From a virus: a DNA stretch of 64,000 bases. The position numbers were made by a program, and so were the translations under genes. Positions 1 through 6,999 of the stretch are shown here, piece after piece; position 1 is the stretch's first letter; each line of letters opens with the position of its first letter. Below the pieces are notes generated by a model. That model was not told the origin of the DNA. It ran no database searches and saw only the letters and a program-made list of their open reading frames with translations. The stretch spans positions 1 to 64,000 of the IMG/VR virus record IMGVR_UViG_3300028840_004314. The stretch is one strand, 5' to 3'.

Positions 1-159
1 GGTGTGGACGAATCGGATCTTCGCGATATGTTGGAGATTATGCCACTACAACAGGACGTTCATCCTTCGGAAGAAGGGGATACACCTTCAGAGGTTTTTG
101 TTAACTACATCAAGTTTGCCCTGGGTGAAGGATTCTTGGATGGGGGTGGGTTCGCCTAA
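1..159 (+). CDS. C-terminal fragment of an unrecognised protein (cut by window edge)
   Basis: Frame 1 is open from the first base to a TAA at 157-159 and encodes the last 52 residues of a protein whose start lies outside the window. The fragment is acidic (DESDLRDMLE near the left edge) and ends in a glycine-rich FLDGGGFA. Its stop overlaps the ATG of the next gene by one base (TAATG), so the two are probably translationally coupled. No domain is recognisable. A longer frame-2 reading of the same DNA was discarded because it runs through the next gene. Confidence 0.7.
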   Translation, partial: GVDESDLRDMLEIMPLQQDVHPSEEGDTPSEVFVNYIKFALGEGFLDGGGFA

Positions 160-509
160 TGATCAAAGACTTGCTACAAATCTTGTTAGAAGGCCAAGGC
201 CTATCAGAAGCCCACCGGGATCTGTTCCAGCCAGACAAAAGGGAACAGGAGGTGTACTACCTGGGTGGATTGCACATCCCTTTGGAAATAGTAATCTACT
301 GGAACAGGCCTTTGGAGGGATTGGAGAAGGATATGTTGTATCCCTTCATCCTATCCTTGGCGAGAACAGAATCGGAAGGGATCCCAAAACTAGGGGCCCC
401 ACTAATAGAAGGGATTGTAGATGCGTCGATGAATGTGGAGAGTGTTAACCCTTCGGGCGGTATCGAAGCGGTTATGGAGATTCTTATCAAGAGTGCCACC
501 AAGGAGTAG
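159..509 (+). CDS. Small protein with LxE-AHRDLF N-terminal motif (candidate capsid-targeted)
   Basis: A 116-residue protein of unknown function. Its first 25 residues hold two possible prohead-protease sites, LLE-G (residues 9-12) and LSE-A (15-18), the second followed directly by HRDLFQP. The same block recurs in many proteins of this window. The rest has no family I recognise; a segment reading DMLYPFILSL resembles EILYPFVLYA of the next gene, so the two may be distant paralogues. The start is the ATG overlapping the upstream stop. Role as an internal head protein is inferred from the motif alone. Confidence 0.75.
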   Translation: MIKDLLQILLEGQGLSEAHRDLFQPDKREQEVYYLGGLHIPLEIVIYWNRPLEGLEKDMLYPFILSLARTESEGIPKLGAPLIEGIVDASMNVESVNPSGGIEAVMEILIKSATKE

Positions 510-512
510 ATT

Positions 513-1187
513 GTGAGCCAGGAACTACTACAAAAACTATTGGAAGCACATCGAGACCTCTTCAAGCCTGGACAGGTACCGGAGGACATGCACTTCTTTG
601 TACTACCCGAGGCGGAGTTCGCCTTCACGGACGGGTTGTCTCTGGTGATTGATGAGAGGGAGGAAAACAGGCGATTCTCCAAGGATGAAATACTCTACCC
701 GTTTGTACTGTATGCCAATCCACATTTTACTGGGCAAGTCCTAGTAAGAGGTTATTTTGATGATGCTGGTTTTGTTCATACTATCACCAAAATGGAGGAT
801 AAGGAGTTACTTGTCCAAGGACTGTTTGAGCAGATGACCCCCGTCGAAAGGAACGCGACGGAGGTTCCGGAGGCGGTCCAGGAGGCCCACCGGGATCTTT
901 TCAAGCGTATGTCTAAGGAAGAGGCAGACCAAATCGAGGATACGACGGAGGTTTGGTTGCAGGATAATGAGTACATGGATATGTACAAGATGGTGGACGA
1001 TGGTGAAGGGCACGCCTCCTTGTATCTTGTGGAGCATCCGAGTATGGAGGAAGAACTGATAGCCAAGTTTGAGTATGGGGGAGCAGGTGTAACGGATGTA
1101 GTGGAGATGGATCAGGTGGCTGTACTGAATGCCATCTCTGGATTTTTCACAGGTGGGGCCACCAATTACAACGAGCCACCAGTGTAG
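513..1187 (+). CDS. Protein with two EAHRDLF motifs (candidate capsid-targeted, two-part)
   Basis: A 224-residue protein starting at GTG 513, preceded by AAGGAG with good spacing. The first 19 residues contain the complete recurring motif (LLEAHRDLFKP, Glu11 before the inferred cut). A second copy, VQEAHRDLFKR, lies at residues 122-132. The protein therefore looks like two units joined in tandem, each headed by its own motif. Both halves are acidic and neither resembles a family I know. If the prohead protease cuts at both sites, two mature peptides of about 113 and 100 residues would result; that is inference. Confidence 0.8.
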   Translation: MSQELLQKLLEAHRDLFKPGQVPEDMHFFVLPEAEFAFTDGLSLVIDEREENRRFSKDEILYPFVLYANPHFTGQVLVRGYFDDAGFVHTITKMEDKELLVQGLFEQMTPVERNATEVPEAVQEAHRDLFKRMSKEEADQIEDTTEVWLQDNEYMDMYKMVDDGEGHASLYLVEHPSMEEELIAKFEYGGAGVTDVVEMDQVAVLNAISGFFTGGATNYNEPPV

Positions 1188-1215
1188 CTTTTACTTCTTT
1201 TTGAAAGGGTGTACG

Positions 1216-1704
1216 ATGAAGCGAATGTTTATGTGTGCAGTATTGATTGTGCTACTGACAGGAGGTTGTGGCGAACAGATCTCAGCCGTTAGGGAGGAGA
1301 TTAGGGATCCCAACAGTCCTACCCAAAAGGTCGTTGAGGACATCAACAAGATCGGGGAGACGATTGAGCCTATTGTGAAGATCGTCGAGAAGACTCCTTG
1401 GGGAGCCCCCGTGTCCCTGGTTTTTAATGGTGTGATGGGTGCCGTGGCCTTCTTGTATCAGCAGAGACGCAAAAAGGAACGCAAGGCATTACAGGGAACT
1501 GTGGCATCGTTACAGGTTCTTAAGTCCAGTTTGGCAGCCGCGAGTCCTACCAAGAATTTGATTAAGGAAGCGTGTAACGTCATTCAGGACGCGGAGATCC
1601 AGGCGGAGGTTGCGAAACTCCGGGCCGACCCCACCACTAAGATATTGGTGGACAATGCCCTGGCGGACATGGCGATTGCGACCAAAACGCCGACTACACA
1701 GTAG
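1216..1704 (+). CDS. Putative lipoprotein with a second hydrophobic segment
   Basis: A 162-residue protein. The N-terminus is a typical lipoprotein signal: basic start (MKR), hydrophobic core and lipobox LTGGC with the Cys at residue 18. A second hydrophobic stretch (about residues 64-82, around VFNGVMGAVAFLY) is followed by a strongly basic QQRRKKERK, suggesting a membrane helix with a cytoplasmic-side anchor. The C-terminal 70 residues are Ala-rich and probably helical. Start ATG 1216 follows GAAAGGGTGTACG. The gene ends just before a strong terminator. It could act in lysis or superinfection exclusion, but nothing in the sequence decides this. Confidence 0.75.
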   Translation: MKRMFMCAVLIVLLTGGCGEQISAVREEIRDPNSPTQKVVEDINKIGETIEPIVKIVEKTPWGAPVSLVFNGVMGAVAFLYQQRRKKERKALQGTVASLQVLKSSLAAASPTKNLIKEACNVIQDAEIQAEVAKLRADPTTKILVDNALADMAIATKTPTTQ

Positions 1705-1725
1705 AATACTTTTCTTTTCTTGGCA

Positions 1726-1768
1726 GGGTGGTCCGCAGGGTGTGGGCGGGCCACCCAGTTTTCCTTGG
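1726..1768 (+). terminator. Rho-independent terminator after the lipoprotein gene
   Basis: GGGTGG at 1726-1731 pairs with CCACCC at 1751-1756, extended by TCCGC (1732-1736) against GCGGG (1746-1750) with one G-U pair. This makes an 11-bp stem with a 9-nt loop, followed by AGTTTTCCTT. It separates the lipoprotein gene from the next coding block. Confidence 0.7.
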
Positions 1769-1786
1769 GTGATGGGAGTAACAACC

Positions 1787-2077
1787 ATGTTGAAGTTTTC
1801 ATTAGAAGGTAACTTGAATAATCCCGCCGATCAGGTGGCCCTTAAGATGGCTCTGCACGGTGAGGACTTTTGTAGTATTGTACATTCACTGTCTCTGGAG
1901 TTACACTCCTTGGCGAATCCCCCTGGAGGAGTGTTTCCCGCGGAGATGCCAAAGGATCCGGAGGAGGCTTACTTGTTCGCCCTCCGAAAGGTATCCGAGT
2001 CTCTTTTCGAGGACATTGAGATCCACGGAGTGAATCCGGATTGGTGTGAGATGTGTCCTGAGGATACAGATGCTTAA
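1787..2077 (+). CDS. Small acidic hypothetical protein
   Basis: A 96-residue protein from ATG 1787 (GGGAG upstream at 1774-1778); ATG 1772 in the same frame is possible but lies at the foot of the terminator and lacks a binding site. It is acidic, with a Cys pair (CEMC) close to the C-terminus and an MPKDPEEAYLFALRKV helix. Its 3' end overlaps the next gene by 8 bases. No family is recognised. Confidence 0.65.
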   Translation: MLKFSLEGNLNNPADQVALKMALHGEDFCSIVHSLSLELHSLANPPGGVFPAEMPKDPEEAYLFALRKVSESLFEDIEIHGVNPDWCEMCPEDTDA

Positions 2078-2711
2078 CGAAATCTATGACACTTTGACAG
2101 AAGCCCACAGGGATCTCTTCAAACCTTGGGATTTGGACGACTGGATCTCCGATCAGATGAAGGAGACAGGAGCCAAGTGGAGGCTGAACGTCCGTGGTAA
2201 CAAGTGGGTCGTAGAGGGTGATGTAGTAATACCCATCGCCACGGAAATGACACAATTACCAGTGTCCTTTGTGTCCGTGTCTGGGAACTTCATCGCAGAG
2301 GATGTATCCCTAACTACACTGAAGGGATGTCCATCCGTGGTAGGTGGTAGCTTCAATGTATCCCACAATCCACTACAAACCTTGGAGTTTGGTCCATACA
2401 TAGTACACGGGAATTACATGGCGATGGATTGTGACATTGTGGACCTGCGTTGTGGCGAGACTGTGTGTGTCGGCGATTTCTCCGTGATGTACAACAGGAT
2501 TACAACGCTGTATGGTATGCCCAAGTACGTTGGTGGGGATTTGATTGTAGCACACAACCGGTTGGAGAACCTAGGAAACACAGCTGCAGTTGTTGTAGAA
2601 GGTAAGATTTACTACTTTCCACAGAGTTCCAAAACAACGGCCTTGGGTTCGGATTGGTGGGAGTCTACTTTCGAGGGTGATAGGGAAAAAAGAATGTCAG
2701 AATGGGAGTAA
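2070..2711 (+). CDS. Leucine-rich-repeat protein with capsid-targeting-like N-terminus (copy 1)
   Basis: A 213-residue protein from ATG 2070, preceded by TGAGGA. Residues 1-20 are the recurring motif LTEAHRDLFKP, with Glu11 before the inferred cut. From about residue 60 it has degenerate repeats of about 21 residues with the core pattern LxGxPxxVGGxFxxxxNxLxxL, a leucine-rich-repeat type common in phage and bacterial proteins. The repeats should form a solenoid for binding another macromolecule. Three paralogues occur at 3128, 25242 and 40804. I infer a packaged, target-binding protein; the target is unknown. Confidence 0.8.
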   Translation: MLNEIYDTLTEAHRDLFKPWDLDDWISDQMKETGAKWRLNVRGNKWVVEGDVVIPIATEMTQLPVSFVSVSGNFIAEDVSLTTLKGCPSVVGGSFNVSHNPLQTLEFGPYIVHGNYMAMDCDIVDLRCGETVCVGDFSVMYNRITTLYGMPKYVGGDLIVAHNRLENLGNTAAVVVEGKIYYFPQSSKTTALGSDWWESTFEGDREKRMSEWE

Positions 2712-2714
2712 ATC

Positions 2715-3128
2715 ATGACGGTCAGTAGGGAAAGTGTAATCAACTATGTGATGACGGGACAGAAGCCGGAAGAGTCTGGTGTCCCTGACAATAATCTGCA
2801 GGAACACAACATGCAGGATTCCTTGCCTAACATTCCTCCTTCAGATAGGGGACCAGGTGGGCCTAAATCGTCGAGCGATGCCTGGTCCCCAGTTTTTGAA
2901 ACCACATTGGAGGCCATCCTGGAGTATGTACAGACACACGGACGTCGATGTAACTACAAGATGATTGAACGGATGGCGTCCAAGGCTCTGGGGAAGAAGA
3001 GTGACATGGAGGAGAAAGTCCAGGAGGTTATGGAGCCGAAGACCACCCCTAGTGCAACGGAAACCAAACAAACCATGTCCGAGAATGTGGTGGATCACCT
3101 GGACACCCTGTTGAAGGCCTTGTCGTAA
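2715..3128 (+). CDS. Hypothetical protein, disordered N-terminus and helical centre
   Basis: A 137-residue protein of unknown function. Residues 1-55 are rich in Pro, Ser, Gly and Asn and look disordered. Residues about 58-90 form a helical, partly basic segment (VQTHGRRCNYKMIERMASKAL), and the tail is charged. It sits between two leucine-rich-repeat genes and its stop overlaps the ATG of the second (TAATG), so it is probably co-translated with them. No propeptide motif is seen at its start. Confidence 0.65.
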   Translation: MTVSRESVINYVMTGQKPEESGVPDNNLQEHNMQDSLPNIPPSDRGPGGPKSSSDAWSPVFETTLEAILEYVQTHGRRCNYKMIERMASKALGKKSDMEEKVQEVMEPKTTPSATETKQTMSENVVDHLDTLLKALS

Positions 3129-3856
3129 TGAGCGATCTGTTGACCACATTATTGGAAGCCCATTCAGACCTTTTCCAGCCAATGCCGGAGAAGGAATGGA
3201 TCGAACTTCTTCTTGAACAGGATGGGTGGACTAGGAACAAGGATGGAACTATCTCTGTAGACGGAGATGTGAATTTATCCAGTTGGGATTTCATTAGAAT
3301 TCCTATGAAGTTCAAGGAGGTTACGGGTAGTTTCAATGTGGCGAGCAACAGTTTGGAAACCTTGGAGGGATGTCCAAAAGTGGTTGGTGGATCCTTCATA
3401 TGTTCGTACAATATGTTGGATGACTTGAAGGGAGGGCCACAGGCGGTTGGGCTTCACTACAAGTGTGACAACGCTATGTTGACTTCCTTGGATGGGTCTC
3501 CATCTCGTATAATTGGTGGCTTTGATTGTCGTTTCAACAATTTGGAAACCCTGGAAGGTGGTCCGGATTATGTGGAGGCGGATTTTCTTTGTGCCTCCAA
3601 TCAACTCACCAATTTGGAGGGAGGACCACTGGAGGTGGGTGGGTCTTTGGATGTGAATGATAACGAACTGACCAGTTTGGAAGGGGCCCCGAGACGTATT
3701 GGACGGTATGTGTATCTTCGAAATAACAAATTGACCTCCTTGGAAGGCCTACCAGCGGAGGTGTATCCGAGCCAGTTCAAGAGTTTGAACTACAATCCAG
3801 CGTCTCGGGAAGAGTTACTATCAACTATTGGATTTGACAATGAACACGCAGATTGA
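3128..3856 (+). CDS. Leucine-rich-repeat protein with capsid-targeting-like N-terminus (copy 2)
   Basis: A 242-residue paralogue of the 2070 protein. The N-terminus carries LLEAHSDLFQP (Ser replaces Arg of the usual motif; Glu10 precedes the inferred cut). About seven repeats of 21-22 residues follow from residue 60, with units such as LTSLEGAPRRIGRYVYLRNN. The repeat register is the clearest of the four family members. Sheet-forming residues alternate with conserved Asn, as in leucine-rich solenoids. The gene overlaps its neighbours at both ends. A packaged or delivered binding protein is the inference; the repeats themselves are seen directly. Confidence 0.82.
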   Translation: MSDLLTTLLEAHSDLFQPMPEKEWIELLLEQDGWTRNKDGTISVDGDVNLSSWDFIRIPMKFKEVTGSFNVASNSLETLEGCPKVVGGSFICSYNMLDDLKGGPQAVGLHYKCDNAMLTSLDGSPSRIIGGFDCRFNNLETLEGGPDYVEADFLCASNQLTNLEGGPLEVGGSLDVNDNELTSLEGAPRRIGRYVYLRNNKLTSLEGLPAEVYPSQFKSLNYNPASREELLSTIGFDNEHAD

Positions 3857-4211
3857 ACTAGTACAAAGAGTGTGCGAAGCTGAAGGAAGATTTAACAACA
3901 CATCCTACGAGTCAACTGTACGGCAGGCGTCGGAGTGTTTGAACAAGAAGCAGTATGGACGTTGTGTAGAACTGTTAAGCACTCTACCTACCAACAAAGA
4001 ACTGTTACAACAACTGATAGAAAACCTCAAGGGCAAGTCAGTGTACAGTACACTAAAGAAGTTGGAAAAAGGTCGGATTGATAACAAATATCAGAAACTA
4101 AAAGCCTTGTCATCCCTGTTAACACATACTATAATAGAATGTGAGAAGGGTAATTTTCATTACCGTCCATTGATCATTTATCTGTATGAAAGAATAGGAG
4201 CCGCCATGTAA
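3840..4211 (+). CDS. Helical hypothetical protein
   Basis: A 123-residue protein from ATG 3840, inside the last codons of the previous gene. It is lysine-rich and predicted almost wholly helical (for example LNKKQYGRCVELLSTLPTNK). It is basic, unlike its acidic neighbours. The stop overlaps the next ATG (TAATG). No domain is recognised and there is no propeptide motif at the start. Confidence 0.65.
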   Translation: MNTQIELVQRVCEAEGRFNNTSYESTVRQASECLNKKQYGRCVELLSTLPTNKELLQQLIENLKGKSVYSTLKKLEKGRIDNKYQKLKALSSLLTHTIIECEKGNFHYRPLIIYLYERIGAAM

Positions 4212-4525
4212 TGAAAGATTTGTTGGATAATCTGTTGGAGGCCCACAGGGATGTATTCTCTCCTGAAAACCTTCCCCCCGAGGAACAGGACAAGTGGGAG
4301 AAGGATCAAGTCATGTCTAACTGGGAGCCGGAGGATATTGATACCTTGGCTCGTGGTGTTTTGAATCAGATGCGTAGGGCCATGGAAGCGGTGATGAAGG
4401 AAAAGTGGGACGAGGCCGTACGGTTGTATCCACAACAAGTACTGTCAGCTATCGCCCTTACCCTGGATGAACGTGGATGGGATATAGCTCCACCCGACAA
4501 CATAGAGGACTACCTGGACGTTTAG
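4211..4525 (+). CDS. Small protein with EAHRDVF N-terminal motif (candidate capsid-targeted)
   Basis: A 104-residue protein. Residues 1-19 are a clear copy of the recurring motif, LLEAHRDVFSP, with Glu10 before the inferred cut. The mature part would be about 94 residues, acidic and helical, with several Trp. It is the last of the first run of motif-bearing genes. T4 internal proteins are similarly small and begin with a ten-residue targeting peptide, which supports the reading as an internal head protein; the mature part is unlike any T4 internal protein I know. Confidence 0.75.
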   Translation: MKDLLDNLLEAHRDVFSPENLPPEEQDKWEKDQVMSNWEPEDIDTLARGVLNQMRRAMEAVMKEKWDEAVRLYPQQVLSAIALTLDERGWDIAPPDNIEDYLDV

Positions 4526-4526
4526 T

Positions 4527-5873
4527 ATGCTAGATCTACCCTTTACAGACATATGGGAACAAGCCGCCCCCGCCGCCCCTACGAGGCCGACGGAGGTACC
4601 TGTCACTCCGCGGACGCCCAGGAAACGTCCTCCCAGTCCTATTAAGCCAGTACCTCGTAAACGTCCCAAGCCCAAAGGGGAGAACCGGGACGTAGAGCTG
4701 TTTAAGCGGAGTCGGGAAAACAAGGCCCCGGCGGTGGAGAACTCCTTACTCGGTCGCCTGCGTTCCATCATGGAGATGGCGTTTGATCCTGGAAGGTTTC
4801 CTGACTTTGTTGATCCTGGCAAGCGTGATTGGATCGAGACCGGGGACGAGGAGTTGGACAAGATCCTTCCCAACCTCACCAACACCGAGCAGACCTACTT
4901 GGAGATGGTTACCAGTGACAGTTATCAGAGGATAGTTTCCAGGTTGGAACAATACACTGGTCTGGAAGCGGACGAATTACAGTTACCCTCTGTGTTTAGT
5001 TTGTGTGCTCAAACCATGGAGAAGACTACGGAGTTGGAGAAGGCTCACCAAAGGGAGTTGGAAGACGTAGCCCTGGAGCTTGTACTAGGATTGGATGAAT
5101 ACAAAATCGTTCATGAAGCCTGGTTGAATGGTGAGGTGGAGTTTGACGTTCGCTTCAGTGAGTATGGTATGGAGTTGCCAGAGGGAGGTCCACAGGAACA
5201 GGACCAGGAACTCACCGACGAGGAAGAGATGAACGTGGATCTTACGGATGAGTTGGAAGATCTGGATGATGAGGGTCTGAAGAGAAGGGTGGCCAACATT
5301 CTTACTCAGGGCAGTGCCAGTAACAAGTTGTACTTGTTTAACATGGTGATGGACACTATCAAGAAGATGGATGAGGATCTTCCCCAGTTGTATGGTGTAA
5401 TCGCCGTGTGTGCCCAGCTAGGGTACTTCGTAGTGCCCTTCGGTTATGAGGAGATGGCCAAAGACAATACAATGATAGGGACGGAAGAAGTTACACCTAA
5501 GGATGACAATTATGTAATCAAGGCCCGTGGGGCCTTTTTCCCATTGTTGGTCAGTGAGTTGGTGAAAGGAATAGAGGAGTGGATCTCAATCCGTGAAACC
5601 ACTGGCCAACACGAAGAACAAGACACCCTGGAGAAGGAAACTCAGGATCTTATTGTAGGACCTGAGGTGTACAACAAGGTGGCTTCCATGGTTCCCACCG
5701 AGGACAGGGAACTACTTCCTTTGATTCGGAAGTATCTGTTGGATTTGGACGTGGAGGATATCCGAGACCTTTTGGGTGGTGACGAACAAATCATGAAGGA
5801 ACTTATTCAACGGGCCAGGGAGGCCTGGGACGCGTATGTCGATCAAAAAGAAGAATTGGAAGAACCTAACTAA
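4527..5873 (+). CDS. Large acidic protein with proline/arginine-rich N-terminus (probable virion or prohead-core protein)
   Basis: A 448-residue protein. Residues 15-55 are rich in Pro, Arg and Lys (RKRPPSPIKPVPRKRPKP) and probably disordered. The rest is acidic and helical, with a central segment (about 250-300) of the type RRVANILTQGSASNKLYLFN. I have a loose recollection of similar segments in hypothetical structural proteins of T4-like marine phages, but cannot verify it. It lies among genes leading to the prohead protease, where T4 keeps its core proteins. A structural or core role is inferred from position and charge. Confidence 0.6.
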   Translation: MLDLPFTDIWEQAAPAAPTRPTEVPVTPRTPRKRPPSPIKPVPRKRPKPKGENRDVELFKRSRENKAPAVENSLLGRLRSIMEMAFDPGRFPDFVDPGKRDWIETGDEELDKILPNLTNTEQTYLEMVTSDSYQRIVSRLEQYTGLEADELQLPSVFSLCAQTMEKTTELEKAHQRELEDVALELVLGLDEYKIVHEAWLNGEVEFDVRFSEYGMELPEGGPQEQDQELTDEEEMNVDLTDELEDLDDEGLKRRVANILTQGSASNKLYLFNMVMDTIKKMDEDLPQLYGVIAVCAQLGYFVVPFGYEEMAKDNTMIGTEEVTPKDDNYVIKARGAFFPLLVSELVKGIEEWISIRETTGQHEEQDTLEKETQDLIVGPEVYNKVASMVPTEDRELLPLIRKYLLDLDVEDIRDLLGGDEQIMKELIQRAREAWDAYVDQKEELEEPN

Positions 5874-5888
5874 TTGGGAGCTTTAATC

Positions 5889-6518
5889 ATGTCGGATTTT
5901 AAAGATGCCGTTGAATTCATGACAGATGAAATTGAGAATCAGGCCAAACTCCTGGAGGACTCCAAGTTGAATGAGTCCGAGGACAAACCCAAGGACAAGG
6001 AAGTGGACGAGAAGAAGAAGGCTCCCAAGTGCAAGAAGTGTGGTGCCACCCACTGGCCGTTCCAGAAATGTGGGGCCAAGAAGAAGGGCAAGGACGACAA
6101 GAAGGAAGAGAAGCCCAAGAAGAAGTCCAAGAAGGACATGGAAGAGCGTCGGGCCGCCTGGAAGAAACGTCTGGCCGAGCGTCGTCGCAGGATCAAGGAG
6201 GAGGCCATGGACTCCGAGGACGACTATGTCGAGCCCACGGATGAAAAGAAGGAATGTGACGAGGAGAAACTTCCCTGTGGGTGTATGGGAAAGTGCACCT
6301 GCGAAGAGAAAAAGGAGTGTGACGAGAGCAAGGTCAACGAGGAAGCCGACTCCAAGGAGAAGCAACGCAACGAGAAGCTTCTGAAGGGCGAGATCGTTTA
6401 TGAGGAGTTCGTCAAGGGCTGCTTAGGTGGCCTGGCGGAAGTCTCCATCGTTGAAGGGGCCCTCGTACTGAAGAACGACCATGGAAAGGAAGTGAAGTTC
6501 GATCTTCCAAAGGAGTAG
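5889..6518 (+). CDS. Highly charged Lys/Glu-rich protein with Cys motifs (prohead-core-like)
   Basis: A 209-residue protein from ATG 5889, preceded by GGGAG. More than half of residues 20-165 are Lys, Glu, Asp or Arg. It contains a zinc-binding-like CKKCGATHWPFQKC (about residues 52-65) and a second Cys cluster CGCMGKCTC (about 137-145). The last 40 residues look folded (GEIVYEEFVKGCLGGLAEV). T4 prohead core proteins are also small and highly charged, and several LxE or NE sites (KLLED, LNESE, VNEEA) would suit processing. Function is not established. Confidence 0.6.
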   Translation: MSDFKDAVEFMTDEIENQAKLLEDSKLNESEDKPKDKEVDEKKKAPKCKKCGATHWPFQKCGAKKKGKDDKKEEKPKKKSKKDMEERRAAWKKRLAERRRRIKEEAMDSEDDYVEPTDEKKECDEEKLPCGCMGKCTCEEKKECDESKVNEEADSKEKQRNEKLLKGEIVYEEFVKGCLGGLAEVSIVEGALVLKNDHGKEVKFDLPKE

Positions 6519-6575
6519 GAGACACACGTTCGGTAGTACAACCTTTTACAATCACCATGACAGGAGTGTAAAATC

Positions 6576-6950
6576 ATGGCTTTAGCAAATACAATGGTGA
6601 CATACCAGTCCGCCGGAAGTGATCCTGGTGTAATCAAGCAGGCCTACGTTCCGTTGGAATCTGGGGCTACCACCTACACAATTGTGGAGGCAGTGACAGG
6701 GGCCCAGATTCAGGTTCTGTCCATCGCCATTGATACTAACGTGGCCTCCAAGGCGGAGTTTAAATCCCAGGCGGACGTCATCGCTTCGTTCACCATGCAA
6801 CAGAACACCAATGTGTGGAAACACTCCGACAACTCGGAGCGTCCTTTGTTCTGTACGAACACGGGAAACGCCTTACTGCTCACCATGTCAGGGGCCGTCA
6901 ACGCGGGAGGCGTGTATGTACAATGGAGGGAACGTACGCCCACCTCGTAG
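6576..6950 (+). CDS. Small beta-rich virion protein, possibly capsid decoration
   Basis: A 124-residue protein with good binding site AGGAG 12 bases ahead of ATG 6576. It is beta-rich, Ala/Thr/Val-rich and has few charges, in contrast to both neighbours. It resembles the small beta-sandwich proteins that decorate capsids or tails, but no specific family is recognised. Codon use is close to that of structural genes. Position between core-like proteins and a large acidic protein, about 6 kb ahead of the capsid gene, suits a head-surface protein. Confidence 0.55.
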   Translation: MALANTMVTYQSAGSDPGVIKQAYVPLESGATTYTIVEAVTGAQIQVLSIAIDTNVASKAEFKSQADVIASFTMQQNTNVWKHSDNSERPLFCTNTGNALLLTMSGAVNAGGVYVQWRERTPTS

Positions 6951-6999
6951 TTGATCTTTTAGTCATTCTATTACCGTGGGTCATTTTTTGGAGCGCATC

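Noticed and set aside
2-448. Frame-2 open frame of 148 codons at the left edge
   Set aside because: It runs through the end of one coding frame and most of the 159-509 gene, has Arg/Pro-rich shadow-like composition and no ribosome site.
5883-6365. Antisense open frame under the charged 5889 gene
   Set aside because: The Leu/Gly/Val-rich product is the mirror of Lys/Glu codons; no start signal, opposite to all neighbours.
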